Shown: positions 8,015 through 17,223, counted from the first letter of the stretch. The stretch: DNA of 64,000 bases from Myxococcales bacterium (GCA_016794345.1 JAEUKE010000223.1:33294-97293); one strand, 5' to 3'. Numbers and translations: made by a program. The notes: generated by a model not told the origin, from the sequence alone.

Positions 8015-8392
8015 TCAGTTCAAGTCGAGCGCGTGCTTCGCGAGGTCCTCGAAGGACACGAACCGGAGCGCGTCCTCGTGGGTTCCCGCGAGGAGAACGG
8101 GCGGCGCGACGCCCGCGTCGAGCGCCTCCTTCCAGCGCGCGGCACAGAGGCACCACTTGTCGCCGGGCGACAGCCCCGGAAAGCCCGTCGCCGGGTAGGG
8201 CGTCGACAGGTCGTTGCCGCGCGAGCGCGAGAAGGCCAGAAACTCCTTCGTCATCTGCGCGCACACGGTGTGACTGCCGGTGTCCTCCGGCCCCGTGTTG
8301 CAGCACCCGTCACGATAGAAGCCCGTCAGCGGCGAGCGGCAGCACGCGCCGATGTCTCGACCGAAGACGTTCTTTCCTTCCACCTTCGCCAT
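8015..8392 (-). CDS. DUF2237 family protein
   Basis: 125 aa. Shows the family's signature segments: a Cys-rich start (CCRSPLTGFYRDGCCNTGPED), HTVCAQMTKEFLAFS, and GLSPGDKWCLCAARWKEAL, then THEDALRFVSFEDLAKHAL. DUF2237 proteins are short cytosolic proteins of unknown function with conserved cysteines. Upstream of and on the same strand as the SohB gene (58-bp gap), divergent from the FAD oxidoreductase. Confidence 0.85.
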   Translation of the reverse strand: MAKVEGKNVFGRDIGACCRSPLTGFYRDGCCNTGPEDTGSHTVCAQMTKEFLAFSRSRGNDLSTPYPATGFPGLSPGDKWCLCAARWKEALDAGVAPPVLLAGTHEDALRFVSFEDLAKHALDLN

Positions 8393-8468
8393 CGAGGCGT
8401 CACCTTATCAGGATCGTGCGCATTTCGACCCAGCGCGATTGACCGCCGGGCTCCCGCTTTGCTCCCAT

Positions 8469-8486
8469 CGCGTCGGCTGAGACGCG
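8469..8486 (+). promoter_or_regulatory. Small hairpin next to ribosome binding site
   Basis: CGCGTC/GACGCG arms with a 6-nt loop end directly at the GGAGGAGGG ribosome binding site of the gene at 8504. It could modulate translation; nothing else supports that. Confidence 0.25.
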
Positions 8487-8503
8487 GAGGAGGGCGAACG
8501 AAG

Positions 8504-10144
8504 ATGACAAAGAAGAAGATTGCGGTCGTGGGCGGCGGCGCGGCGGGTGCAGCGGCGGTGTGGACGCTGATGGCCCCGGAGACCGAGAACCTCGTGGACG
8601 TCACGCTGCTGCACGACGAGGACGAGGTCGGTGGACACTCCAAGACGATCGGCGTTTGGTTCGACGACGCCGGCAAGGGCCACGCGGACACGCCCGCGCC
8701 GCCCGGCAAGACGGTCTACCCGGTCGACATCGGCGTGCAGTTCATCTGCCCGACGCTGTACCCGAACGTCTACAAGCAGCTCGAGCGCCCCGAGTTCACC
8801 GGCCGCGTGAGCCTCACCGGCCACCCGGAGCTGAAGCTCTCCGGGTCCTTTTCGCAGACCCTGAACTGGGGGAACTTCCCCGCCTACCAGTCGGGCTGGC
8901 GCTTCTCGCAGTGTTACGACTACACGACGCGGCGCCTCGCGCGGGAGTTCGAGACCGACATCGCGACCGCGCCGTTCACGCCGCTCGACGGCATCACCTT
9001 CTCGACCAACATCGAGAAGTACCTGCAGATCGAGGGTGTCTCCTGGAGCACGAACTTCTTTCGTTACCTCCTCATCCCCTACCTCTGCATCATCAACGGC
9101 TACGGCACGACCGACCTGCTCGAGACGACCTTCGAAGATCTGTTCCCCATCTTCACGAAGATCCCGCTCCTGCAGAAGAAGGGCCCGTACGGCTCCTTCA
9201 CGCACCCGGGCACCGGCTGGGATCGCTTCACGGAGGGCGCGACCGCCTGGGTCGTGGCGATGGCGAACTACGGCGTGTCCAAGGGCGCGACGCTCAAGCT
9301 CGGGATGACCGTCACCGCGGTCTACCCGCTCCCGAGCGGCAAGGTGAAGGTCGAGTGGTCTCCGACGGCGGATCTCCAGGCCGCAATCGCCGACCCTTCG
9401 CACCCGGTGCCGACCCACGCGGACGAGTTCGACGACGTCATCCTCACGACCGACATGACGACGAACCGTCAGCTGCTCGATCATCCGCAGAACGCCGTCT
9501 ACGCCGTCCAGAAGGACTACATCGGCGAGGACAAGTTCGCGCTCATCCCGGGCGTTTGTTACATCCACCAGGACGACGAGTGCCTCTCGCCGTACCTCCG
9601 CGACAAGCTGGAGGACGGGCAGTTCGTCGGCGCGTACGCGTGGGGAGACGTGCCGCCGGGCGGCGATCTGTACGGTCTGCCCTACAACCTCCAGAAGTCG
9701 TTCCAGACCTACCTGATGAAGAACATCCTCGGGACGCCGGTCGACTGCCACGTCTCGATGTACGCCGAGAGCTCGGGCGCCAAGCTGCCCGACCCGGCCA
9801 AGGTCATCCACATGAAGACGTGGCGCCACGGGCGCTGGGTGGCGAGCTTCTTCGACAAGGCGAAGAAGGAGCTCCACCGTATCCAGGGGCTCGGCCACAT
9901 CTGGTTCGCCGGCAACAACACCACGGTGGACTCGGAGGAGGGCGCGCTCGTCTCGTCGATGATCATCGCGAACCGCCTCTTCAAGGAGTGGGTCTACCCC
10001 TTCGATCTCACGTCGGAGGCGTACTTCTTCTTCCAGTACTTCCAGAGCATCATGTTCCCCGCTCCCACCTTCGGCTGGCGCCTCGGCAGCCTGGCGGCGG
10101 ACGCCGGCGAGCACGTCAAGCAGCTCTTCGGACAGAACCCCTGA
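8504..10144 (+). CDS. FAD/NAD(P)-binding amine-oxidase-like oxidoreductase
   Basis: 546 aa. The start ATG follows GGAGGAGGG. The N-terminus has a Rossmann dinucleotide fold, KIAVVGGGAAGAAAVWTL, and the family's second motif region DEVGGHSKTIG, which contacts FAD. The C-terminus has the FAD-closing motif GLGHIWFAGNNTTVDSEEGA. This matches the predicted NAD/FAD-binding (COG2907-like) family, often beside lipid-modifying enzymes. The 21-bp gap to the downstream lipase-like gene suggests an operon and a lipid substrate, which is inference. Confidence 0.8.
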   Translation: MTKKKIAVVGGGAAGAAAVWTLMAPETENLVDVTLLHDEDEVGGHSKTIGVWFDDAGKGHADTPAPPGKTVYPVDIGVQFICPTLYPNVYKQLERPEFTGRVSLTGHPELKLSGSFSQTLNWGNFPAYQSGWRFSQCYDYTTRRLAREFETDIATAPFTPLDGITFSTNIEKYLQIEGVSWSTNFFRYLLIPYLCIINGYGTTDLLETTFEDLFPIFTKIPLLQKKGPYGSFTHPGTGWDRFTEGATAWVVAMANYGVSKGATLKLGMTVTAVYPLPSGKVKVEWSPTADLQAAIADPSHPVPTHADEFDDVILTTDMTTNRQLLDHPQNAVYAVQKDYIGEDKFALIPGVCYIHQDDECLSPYLRDKLEDGQFVGAYAWGDVPPGGDLYGLPYNLQKSFQTYLMKNILGTPVDCHVSMYAESSGAKLPDPAKVIHMKTWRHGRWVASFFDKAKKELHRIQGLGHIWFAGNNTTVDSEEGALVSSMIIANRLFKEWVYPFDLTSEAYFFFQYFQSIMFPAPTFGWRLGSLAADAGEHVKQLFGQNP

Positions 10145-10165
10145 CCACGAGTAGGATCAACGGGC

Positions 10166-11104
10166 ATGATCACGACGACCGACCGGCACGCGGCACCGGA
10201 TGGCACGCCCCTTCACGTCTACTGCTGGAAGCCCTCCGATATCGCGGCGCCGCTCCGGGCCGTCGTCCACATCACCCACGGCATGGCCGAGCACGCGGGG
10301 CGCTACGCGCGCTTGGCCGAGGCCCTCACCGACGCGCGCATGCTCGTCTACGCCCACGATCAGCGCGGGCACGGCAAGACGGCGCGCGCCGGTGAGCTCG
10401 GCCACCTCGAGTGGGCCGAGCTCGTCTCGGATCTCGACGATCTGATCCGCGTCGAGTCGGAGCGCCACCCCGGCGTGCCGTTCGTGGCCTTCGCGCACAG
10501 CATGGGCTCGTACGTCCTTCAGGAGCTCATCGCGAAGGTCTCCGGTCGCGTCGCGGCGATGGTCCTCTCCGGCTCCAACGGCAAGCCGCCGCCCCTCGCC
10601 AAGGCCGGCCGCCTCGTCGCGCGCGCCGAGCGGCTGCGCGTCGGCGCGCGAGGAACGAGCAAGCTCCTCACGAGCCTCTCGTTCGACGCGTTCAACAAGG
10701 CCTTCCGCCCGAACCGCACCGCGTTCGACTGGCTCTCGCGCGACCCGGCCGAGGTCGACGCCTACGTGGAAGACCCGCTCTGCGGCTTCGACTGCAGCAC
10801 GACAACGTGGGTCGGCCTCCTCGACGCCCTCGACCGGATCGCCGCGCCCGAGCACCAAGCGCGCATCCGCAAGGACCTGCCCGTCTACATCTTCGCCGGC
10901 TCGGAGGACATGGCGAGCAATCGCACCAAGGGCCTCGAGCAGCTCCTCGGCGCCTACAGGGCGGCGGGCCTGACGGACGTCACACACAGGTTCTACCCGG
11001 GCGCCCGCCACGAGACGCTCAACGAGACGAACCGCGACGAGGTCACACGCGATCTGATCGCCTGGCTCGACAGGAAGCTGCCGGCTCAGCCGGATCAAAC
11101 CTGA
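10166..11104 (+). CDS. Alpha/beta hydrolase, monoglyceride lipase-like
   Basis: 312 aa. The oxyanion region THGMAEHAGRY and YAHDQRGHGKT, and the nucleophile elbow AHSMGSY, are typical of the serine aminopeptidase/monoacylglycerol lipase (hydrolase_4) family. Catalytic Asp is likely in FAGSEDM and His in GARHETLNE. No signal peptide. Expected to release fatty acids from monoacylglycerol or lysophospholipid in the cytoplasm. Follows the FAD oxidoreductase by 21 bp. Confidence 0.85.
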   Translation: MITTTDRHAAPDGTPLHVYCWKPSDIAAPLRAVVHITHGMAEHAGRYARLAEALTDARMLVYAHDQRGHGKTARAGELGHLEWAELVSDLDDLIRVESERHPGVPFVAFAHSMGSYVLQELIAKVSGRVAAMVLSGSNGKPPPLAKAGRLVARAERLRVGARGTSKLLTSLSFDAFNKAFRPNRTAFDWLSRDPAEVDAYVEDPLCGFDCSTTTWVGLLDALDRIAAPEHQARIRKDLPVYIFAGSEDMASNRTKGLEQLLGAYRAAGLTDVTHRFYPGARHETLNETNRDEVTRDLIAWLDRKLPAQPDQT

Positions 11105-11177
11105 CATACCGCTGACACAAGGCCGTGCGACCTTGCGGCCCTGGACTCACCGGTCCGCTCGAAGGAAGGAAGAAACC

Positions 11178-11792
11178 ATGCGCCTCTACCACCACCCCAT
11201 GTCGTCGAACGCCCGCCGCGCCACCATGACCGCCTTGCAGCTCGGCACCGACGTGGAGCTCGTGTTCGTCGACCTCGCGAAGGGCGAGCACAAGAAGCCC
11301 GATTTCCTGAGGCTGAACCCCGGTGGCAAGGTGCCTGTCCTCGAAGATGGCGACTTCGCGCTGACCGAGTCACACGCCATCATGCAATACCTCTGCGACA
11401 AGACGCCGGGCCAGACGCTCTACCCGACGGAGCTCCGCGCGCGCGCCGACGTGAACCGCTGGCTCTTCTGGAACGCGGCGCATTTCCAGTCCTCCGTCGC
11501 GATCTTGAACTGGGAGCACGTGGTGAAGCGGTTCCTCAACCTGGGCGATCCCGATCCGGCCGCCGTCCAGAAGGGCGAGGGCCTCGTCCGCGATCTCGGC
11601 AAGCTCCTCGACGATCACCTCGCGGGCAAGACGTGGATCTCCGGCGACGCGCTCACCCTCGCGGATCTCGCGATCGCGACCCCGCTCGACGCGCTCGACC
11701 GGGCGAAGCTCCCGGTGCGTGACTTCACCAACGTCATGAGCTGGCTCGGACGGGTGCAGGCGCTCGACGCGTGGAAAAAGACGGGGATGTGA
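11178..11792 (+). CDS. Glutathione S-transferase family protein
   Basis: 204 aa, starting MRLYHHPMSSNARRA after a GAAGGAAGGAAG Shine-Dalgarno. The N-terminal thioredoxin-like half includes NPGGKVPVLEDGDFALTES, which holds the cis-proline and the glutathione-contacting Glu-Ser pair; the helical C-terminal half contains GDALTLADLAIATPL, the usual N-capping motif. Complete length for the family. The specific substrate cannot be told. Its stop abuts the stop of the convergent membrane protein gene. Confidence 0.9.
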   Translation: MRLYHHPMSSNARRATMTALQLGTDVELVFVDLAKGEHKKPDFLRLNPGGKVPVLEDGDFALTESHAIMQYLCDKTPGQTLYPTELRARADVNRWLFWNAAHFQSSVAILNWEHVVKRFLNLGDPDPAAVQKGEGLVRDLGKLLDDHLAGKTWISGDALTLADLAIATPLDALDRAKLPVRDFTNVMSWLGRVQALDAWKKTGM

Positions 11793-13220
11793 TCAAGCCT
11801 CGGAGGTGAAGACCACCTTGCCGAGCTTCGCCTCGTCCTCGGCGGCTGCCTCGCGCTCGGCCTGGACCGCGCGCGCCTCCAGCTCGAGGTCGAGGAAACG
11901 GTACCGAACACCCTCGGCCGCGCGATCCAGATCGACGTCGCCGCCGAGGGCGATGACTTGCTTGGTGAGCTCCTTCGGATCGGCGTCGAGACCGGACGCG
12001 ACGCGGTAGCGCTCGGCGAGCTCACGCTCGCTGACGCCGCCGGCCTTCGCCCCCTCGAGCACGGTCTGGAGCACCGCGCGCCGCCCGTTCTCCCTCGCCG
12101 CGCGCTTCTTCCGCAGCGGCGTGAGGAGCATGCGGCCGATGGGGAGCGCGAAGAGCGCGAGCGAGAACAGAAAGGGCACGACGCCGAGGACGATGGGGGT
12201 GCCCGGCGGAGGCAGCTCGATCGGAGGGACGCCGCGGAACATGGCGACCATGCGCTCGATCGTGAGACCGTTTGCGAGCACCCACCCCGATGCGAGCAGG
12301 TTGAAGAGGTTGAGCCCGCCGATCACGAAGTCGTGCCCGGGCTGGTTGCCCGTGATGGGCGGAGGCTCCTCCCGGCGAAACCAGATCGGCTCGGCGCGGC
12401 GCGCCGGCGCGCCGATGTCGACCGTCTTTCGAAGCTCCGGGAAGCGGTAGGCGATGCCGCCCTCCTCCGAGACCTCGACGCTGCCGCCGTAGTCGAGCAG
12501 GAGCTTGGACATCAAAGGATCGATCTGCTCCCGGCTCTGACCGGTGACGCGCATCACGTCCGCCAGGCCGATGCGGCCCTTCCCGGCACGGATCTCGGCC
12601 AGCACCGCGCGCCGAGGCGCGTCGGGATCGATTCGCTCGGGGCGAGGTCCGAAGAAGAAGCGATCGACTCGCTCGTAGAACGGCGCCTCTTCGCGCGCGC
12701 TTTGCAAGCGGCGCAAGCGCCGCTGCGCCATCACGTCGTCCACGTCGACGTAAAACGGCGACCACGGGTGGAAGGTCCAGAACAGCGCGTCGAACACCAG
12801 GCGAATGAGCGGGCCCGCCATCGAGAAGCCGCGCGAGTCGGAGCGCTCGGACGAGCGGCTGAAGGCCAGTCCGACGAGCAAGGCCACGAAGAGGGCCACG
12901 TACCCCACGAGGACGATCGCGACCCACGCGCGCACGATGAACCGGCCGGCGCCCGAGATCGCCGCGCCCACCTTGCGCGCGGCGGACGAGAGCGCGTCCG
13001 TCGTCTCCCACGGCTTGGAGAAGCCGTGCGGGAACACGAAGACGATCTGGCCCTCCTCCGTGACACGGAGGTGGCCGCGAAACTCACTCACGAGCGCGTG
13101 GAGGCCTCGCTCGGCGTCCCCCAGGGAGAGCGCGCTCGCCGCGGCTGCGTCCGCCACCGTGTGGGGGCGCTTGGGATCGATCGTGTTGCGGAGCTTCTCC
13201 GCTGCTTGTTTGGATTCCAC
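11793..13220 (-). CDS. Membrane protein with three winged-helix-like repeats
   Basis: 475 aa. Three copies of an about 60-aa repeat (residues about 10-66, 205-262, 382-444) end in similar strands: VTEEGQIVFVFPHGF, VSEEGGIAYRFPEL and AAEGVRYRFLDL. Each begins with an alpha-helical segment like a winged helix (for example LADVMRVTGQSREQIDPLMS). Between repeats 1 and 2 lies a transmembrane segment (about 98-120), and between 2 and 3 two more hydrophobic segments (about 297-320, 342-366). The layout places the repeats on the membrane surface. No known family recognised; function unknown. Confidence 0.75.
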   Translation of the reverse strand: MESKQAAEKLRNTIDPKRPHTVADAAAASALSLGDAERGLHALVSEFRGHLRVTEEGQIVFVFPHGFSKPWETTDALSSAARKVGAAISGAGRFIVRAWVAIVLVGYVALFVALLVGLAFSRSSERSDSRGFSMAGPLIRLVFDALFWTFHPWSPFYVDVDDVMAQRRLRRLQSAREEAPFYERVDRFFFGPRPERIDPDAPRRAVLAEIRAGKGRIGLADVMRVTGQSREQIDPLMSKLLLDYGGSVEVSEEGGIAYRFPELRKTVDIGAPARRAEPIWFRREEPPPITGNQPGHDFVIGGLNLFNLLASGWVLANGLTIERMVAMFRGVPPIELPPPGTPIVLGVVPFLFSLALFALPIGRMLLTPLRKKRAARENGRRAVLQTVLEGAKAGGVSERELAERYRVASGLDADPKELTKQVIALGGDVDLDRAAEGVRYRFLDLELEARAVQAEREAAAEDEAKLGKVVFTSEA

Positions 13221-13258
13221 GCCTCGGGGTGTGGTCTAGCACCCCCACGCGCGGGTGG

Positions 13259-13654
13259 TCAGGCGAAGTACGCCTTCACGTTCCGGTCGAGCAGGGTGCG
13301 GAGCGATCGAAGGTGCATCCACACGCCACAGGCGGTGAGCACCGCGGTGGAGATCGCGCCGAGCGACCACGGACCGGACACGAACCGCCAGAGGGAGAAG
13401 GAGCCCAAGAGGAGGGCGATGGGCGAGAGGACGAGGATGACGAACCGCGTGAGCCCGGACCGCTTGAGCAGGAGCTTCCCGATGGCCCAGGCCACGAAGA
13501 AGCTGAACAGCGAGACGCCGATGACGAACGGCACCGTGAAGAACGCGAAGAACCCCGAGCCGAGGACGGCGGTCGCCAGGTTCACCAACGCGGCAAACAG
13601 GGTGTAGCCATACCAAGCGTTGACGAGGGCCTCGAGCTTTGACTTGCCGTTCAT
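13259..13654 (-). CDS. Small multi-pass membrane protein
   Basis: 131 aa from the ATG preceded by GGGAGGAC. Three or four hydrophobic helices are visible (YTLFAALVNLATAVLGSGFF, VPFVIGVSLFSFFVAWAIG, FVILVLSPIALLLGSFSLW, and AISTAVLTACGVWM). No conserved polar motif. Follows the winged-helix-repeat membrane protein's gene start by 38 bp, same strand; co-transcription is likely. Function unknown. Confidence 0.7.
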   Translation of the reverse strand: MNGKSKLEALVNAWYGYTLFAALVNLATAVLGSGFFAFFTVPFVIGVSLFSFFVAWAIGKLLLKRSGLTRFVILVLSPIALLLGSFSLWRFVSGPWSLGAISTAVLTACGVWMHLRSLRTLLDRNVKAYFA

Positions 13655-13715
13655 GCGTCCTCCCGGGTCGGGCAGCATACTACGCGGCCCGGGGTCGCGC
13701 ACTTCCCCGCCCGCG

Positions 13716-14711
13716 TCATGCCTTCAACGCCGCGATCGTACGGGCGATTCCTTCGCTGAGGTCGACCTTGGGGCGGTAACCCAGGTCCCGCGTGGCCTTC
13801 TCGTGGGAGAAGTAGTGGTGCGTCGTCAGGTAGCGGATGGCGAAGCGGGTGAGGCTCTCCTCGCTGGTCGGGATTCCACGGACGGCGTCGAGCCACTCGC
13901 GCACGGCGGCCGCGCCGTAGGCGATGGGGTACGGGACCTGGAGCTTGGGCCGCGGGTGACCGATGCCGTCGAGCACCCGTCCGACGAACTCCCAGAAGGC
14001 CATGGGCTCCCCGTTCGTGACGAAATAGGCCTGACCAGCCGCCGGCCCCCCATCGACGAGCTTGTCCGCGGCGAGGAGCAGCCCGTCCACCAGGTTGTCC
14101 ACGTAGGTGAAGTCGCTCAGCTTCTCGGCGCTGCCGACGTAGGCCTTCAGCTTGCCGCTCCTTGCCCGACCCAAGATCGCGGGTAGAAACCGCGTGTCGC
14201 CGGGGCCGAAGATGACGTGCGGCCGGATGGCGCAGGTGAGGACGCCGCCCTTGCCGCTCGCCGCGAGCACCTCTTCCTCCGCCTGGGCCTTGGTCTTCGC
14301 GTAAGGCGCGTGGAACGACGTGGGGTAAGGCAGCCGCTCGTCGCCCTTCTCGAGGTCTTTGCCGTCGTAGACGACGCTCGCGCTCGAGACGTAGACGAGC
14401 TTCTTCACGCCCTTGTCGCGGCAAGCCGCGAGCAGGTTGCGCGTGCCGCCGACGTTGATGGCGAACACTTCGTCCGCCCCGGTGTGGCGCGTCTGCACGC
14501 GGGAGGCGACGTGGTAGACGACATCCGCGCCTTCGACGGCCGAGTCGAGCGCGGACTTGTCACGCAGATCCGCGCGAGTGGGGATGACGTTTTCGGCCGG
14601 CGCGCCGGCGACGACGTCCAGCGCGACGACCGTCTGCCCCGACGAGGCGAGGCGCGACGTGAGGTGTTTACCGACGAACCCGCTCGAACCGGTGACCACC
14701 GCTCGTGTCAT
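13716..14711 (-). CDS. NAD(P)-dependent epimerase/3beta-HSD-like dehydrogenase
   Basis: 331 aa extended short-chain dehydrogenase. Rossmann motif VVTGSSGFVGKHL, then ADVVYHVAS, and catalytic YAKTK (Tyr and Lys). The pattern VTGxxGFVG...VxxDLRD...VxNVxGTRNLL...YxxxK with FTYVDNLVDGLLLA matches the 3beta-hydroxysteroid dehydrogenase / sterol C4-decarboxylase branch. Start ATG overlaps the stop of the upstream paralogous dehydrogenase by 4 bp (14708-14711), so both are translated together. The substrate (sugar nucleotide, sterol or other lipid alcohol) cannot be assigned. Confidence 0.85.
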   Translation of the reverse strand: MTRAVVTGSSGFVGKHLTSRLASSGQTVVALDVVAGAPAENVIPTRADLRDKSALDSAVEGADVVYHVASRVQTRHTGADEVFAINVGGTRNLLAACRDKGVKKLVYVSSASVVYDGKDLEKGDERLPYPTSFHAPYAKTKAQAEEEVLAASGKGGVLTCAIRPHVIFGPGDTRFLPAILGRARSGKLKAYVGSAEKLSDFTYVDNLVDGLLLAADKLVDGGPAAGQAYFVTNGEPMAFWEFVGRVLDGIGHPRPKLQVPYPIAYGAAAVREWLDAVRGIPTSEESLTRFAIRYLTTHHYFSHEKATRDLGYRPKVDLSEGIARTIAALKA

Positions 14712-15685
14712 GACGTTCTCCGATTGCGCCGGAGCAAGCCGGCCTCTTCGTACCAGCGAAAGGTGTCGCGCAAGGTCTCTTCGATCGGCCGCGGCGCGTG
14801 GCCGAGGACGTTCGTCGAGAGCGCGTCGAGCGCCCGCGGCCTGTGCTCGAGCGCGTCCATCGAGGCGACCGAAAAAAGCGGCTCTTGCCCGATGAGGCGC
14901 GAGGCACGCTCCGCGAGCGGTGCAAACCGGCGCGCGAGGCCAAACGGGATGTCGAAGCGCGGCGGGCTGACCTTCGCCGCGCGGCTCGCGAGCGTCGCGA
15001 ACTCCCGCATCGGGAGCCAGTTGCCGGCGAGGAGGTAGCGGTGACCGCGTTCACCCTTCTTCGCCGCCGCCATGGCCGAGAGCGCGATGTCGCGTACGTC
15101 CACCCAGGACTGACCGCCGACCACCGTGGCCGGCAAGAAACCACGCGCGAGCATGAGGAGCACGCGCCCCATGTACGAGGGCTTGTGGTCGTGCGGGCCG
15201 ATGACCGCACACGGGCTGACGATGACGGCGTCGAGCCCCTCCTCCACCGCGCGCCTGACCTCGCGCTCCGCGCCGGCCTTCGTGCGCTCGTACGGCTTGC
15301 CCGAGCCCTCCGAGATGAGGGCGCCCTCGCCTTCGAGCGCGTGCGCGGTGCTGAAATGGACGAGCCTGCGCACGCCGCTCGCGCGGCACGCCTCCACGAC
15401 GTGTCGCGTCCCCTGGATGTTCACGCGCTCGGCGTCCGGATCGTAGCCGCTCTCGAGCGTGAGCCGAGCGGCCGCGTGGTAGACGACCTCCGCGCCTTTG
15501 ATGGCGTCGAGGACACGCGCGCGATCGGTCACGTCCGCCGAGACGCGCTCGACGTCGAGCCCCTCGAGGGCGCGCACGTCCTTGCGGACGAGCACGCGCA
15601 CGTCTGCTCCGTCTTTCAGCAGAGCCCGGACGAGCGCTGCCCCGACGTGGCCCGACGCACCGGTGACGACGACTTTCTCCGACAT
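14708..15685 (-). CDS. NAD(P)-dependent epimerase/dehydratase, partner of the next gene
   Basis: 325 aa. N-terminal VVVTGASGHVGAALVRAL binds the cofactor; the catalytic Tyr and Lys lie in KPYERTKAGAERE; VDVRDIALSAMAAA follows as in extended SDRs. Similar in plan to the gene downstream, with which it shares a 4-bp ATGA overlap, so the pair probably arose by duplication and may work as successive steps or as a heteromer. It starts 59 bp from the divergent UPF0262 gene. Confidence 0.85.
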   Translation of the reverse strand: MSEKVVVTGASGHVGAALVRALLKDGADVRVLVRKDVRALEGLDVERVSADVTDRARVLDAIKGAEVVYHAAARLTLESGYDPDAERVNIQGTRHVVEACRASGVRRLVHFSTAHALEGEGALISEGSGKPYERTKAGAEREVRRAVEEGLDAVIVSPCAVIGPHDHKPSYMGRVLLMLARGFLPATVVGGQSWVDVRDIALSAMAAAKKGERGHRYLLAGNWLPMREFATLASRAAKVSPPRFDIPFGLARRFAPLAERASRLIGQEPLFSVASMDALEHRPRALDALSTNVLGHAPRPIEETLRDTFRWYEEAGLLRRNRRTS

Positions 15686-15744
15686 GCCGGCCGGCTCATA
15701 GCATGGGTGGGGCGCGGAGCGACGACGCGGTAAGCTTGCGCTGC

Positions 15745-16212
15745 ATGGCCCCGCCCGCGATCCGCGTCGACGAGCGCCTCTGGGAAAAAGCAGCCGAGCT
15801 CCGGCGCCGCGAGTGGCGCGCCCTCATCGCGGAGCTCGCCGACGTGGGCGCGCTCTTCGAGGGCAGGAGCGCGTCGCTGCTCGTCATCGACCTCGACGAC
15901 CAGCACCTGCGCCTCTTCCTGCACGCCGAAGCCGGCGTGACGAACGTGGAGGTCCCTCGGCTGGAGATCGCGCACCTCATCGACGAGTACAGAGGTGTCA
16001 TCACCATGCTCGGCGACGAGGGCAACTCCATCGCGCGGATGGAGGCGCTCGACATGGCCAAGAAGGTGGTCCACGACGACGGCGCGCGCCGGATCGCCGC
16101 GCTCCTGCCGGACCTGTCGCCCGAGCACGAGACGCGCCGCCGGTTCTTCACGCTGGTGGTCTCGCTCGCGGTCGACACCACGAAGATGCCCTGGGCGCGC
16201 CGCCACCTCTGA
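15745..16212 (+). CDS. UPF0262 family protein
   Basis: 155 aa. Recognised from IRVDERLWEKAAELRRREW at the start, TNVEVPRLEIAHLIDEYRGVI, SIARMEALDMAKKVVHDDGA and RRFFTLVVSLAVDTTKMPW. UPF0262 proteins are cytosolic, about 160 aa, of unknown function. The ATG at 15745 is preferred over one at 15703 because family members start near this point and because it leaves room for divergent promoters. Ends 3 bp before the convergent AraC regulator's stop. Confidence 0.85.
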   Translation: MAPPAIRVDERLWEKAAELRRREWRALIAELADVGALFEGRSASLLVIDLDDQHLRLFLHAEAGVTNVEVPRLEIAHLIDEYRGVITMLGDEGNSIARMEALDMAKKVVHDDGARRIAALLPDLSPEHETRRRFFTLVVSLAVDTTKMPWARRHL

Positions 16213-16215
16213 CGG

Positions 16216-17223
16216 TCACGTCCGGCCGTCGCGGATCTGGACCGGCGTGCGCCCGTACCACCTGACACATGCGCGGTGGAGCGCCGCCCGCTCCGAATAA
16301 CCCAGCAGCGCGGCGACCTCGTCCACGGGCCGCCCCTCTCGCAACAGGAGCTCGGCTCGCTGTCGCCGGATCGTATCGACCTCATTTGCGTACGTGGTGC
16401 CCCGCTCGGCGAGCCGTCGCTCGAGCGTGCGCGAGCTCGTCGAGATCGCCGCAGCGCAGCGCTCGAGACCGAAGCTCCCAGCGGCGAGCCCTCGCCCGAT
16501 GAACGCCCGGACGCGGGCGAGCGTGTCGTCCTCCTCGGGCAAGGTCGCGAGCTCCTCGATGGCCTGCTTCTCGAAGATGGATCGATAGAGCGCGTGCGCC
16601 GTCGGGATCGGCGCGTCGAGCGCCTCGTTGTTGAAGGCCACCATGGCGGGCGTCTTGCCCAGGACGACCGGTCGGCCGAAGAAGGTTTCCAAGGCTCCGG
16701 TCGGCCCCGCCAGCGATGGGAGCTCGAGCTCGAGCGGCACCTCCTCGGCTCTCCCCGTCAACCCCCGAACCGCGAGGAGCGTCTCGGCCAGCGCGCACAC
16801 CTCGAGCGGCTCGTGCGCCGGCCGGCGCGGGCCCGGAACACGAAACGTGATCTTCGCCGCCTTCTCGAGGGCCGTGAGGCCGAACCGGTCCCCGTCGCCC
16901 CAGAGCCGTTGCAGCTCGAAAGCGCGCGCGAACCCTTCGCGGAGGGTCTCGCTCGCGAGCATCACGAGCGCAGGTGTGTGGTACGCGTCCGGCGGCGCGC
17001 TCGTCGCGAAGAGGAGCCCGAGCGAGGCGGGGTCGAGGCGCTCGAGCAACGTGTCGATCCCGTCGAGCATCGGAGCGAGAGGGACGCGGCCGTGCGGATC
17101 GTCGAGCGTTCGCCAATCGAGCCGGCAAGCGCGGCACAGCCCCTCCGGGTCGAGCCCTGCGGCCGACGCTGCAGGCAGGAGTCTCTTGGCCATCCGCGCC
17201 GCAATGTCCGTCACGGAGGGCAA
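16216..17223 (-). CDS. AraC-family regulator (OruR-like)
   Basis: 335 aa. The N-terminal half resembles the arabinose-binding-like domain of OruR/ArgR-type AraC regulators (MAKRLLPAASAAGLDPEGLC). The C-terminal AraC double helix-turn-helix includes STSSRTLERRLAERGTTYAN and VDEVAALLGYSERAALHRAC, ending WYGRTPVQIRDG. Divergent from an HSL-type esterase 84 bp away, which is the likely target. Start is a TTG at 17223; a GTG three codons in is equally possible. Confidence 0.85.
   Translation of the reverse strand: MPSVTDIAARMAKRLLPAASAAGLDPEGLCRACRLDWRTLDDPHGRVPLAPMLDGIDTLLERLDPASLGLLFATSAPPDAYHTPALVMLASETLREGFARAFELQRLWGDGDRFGLTALEKAAKITFRVPGPRRPAHEPLEVCALAETLLAVRGLTGRAEEVPLELELPSLAGPTGALETFFGRPVVLGKTPAMVAFNNEALDAPIPTAHALYRSIFEKQAIEELATLPEEDDTLARVRAFIGRGLAAGSFGLERCAAAISTSSRTLERRLAERGTTYANEVDTIRRQRAELLLREGRPVDEVAALLGYSERAALHRACVRWYGRTPVQIRDGRT

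Noticed and set aside
6544..8442. 632-codon plus-strand frame across the LysR-like and SohB genes
   Set aside because: Shadow; the SohB Ser-Lys motifs are on the minus strand and the LysR domain is in another frame.
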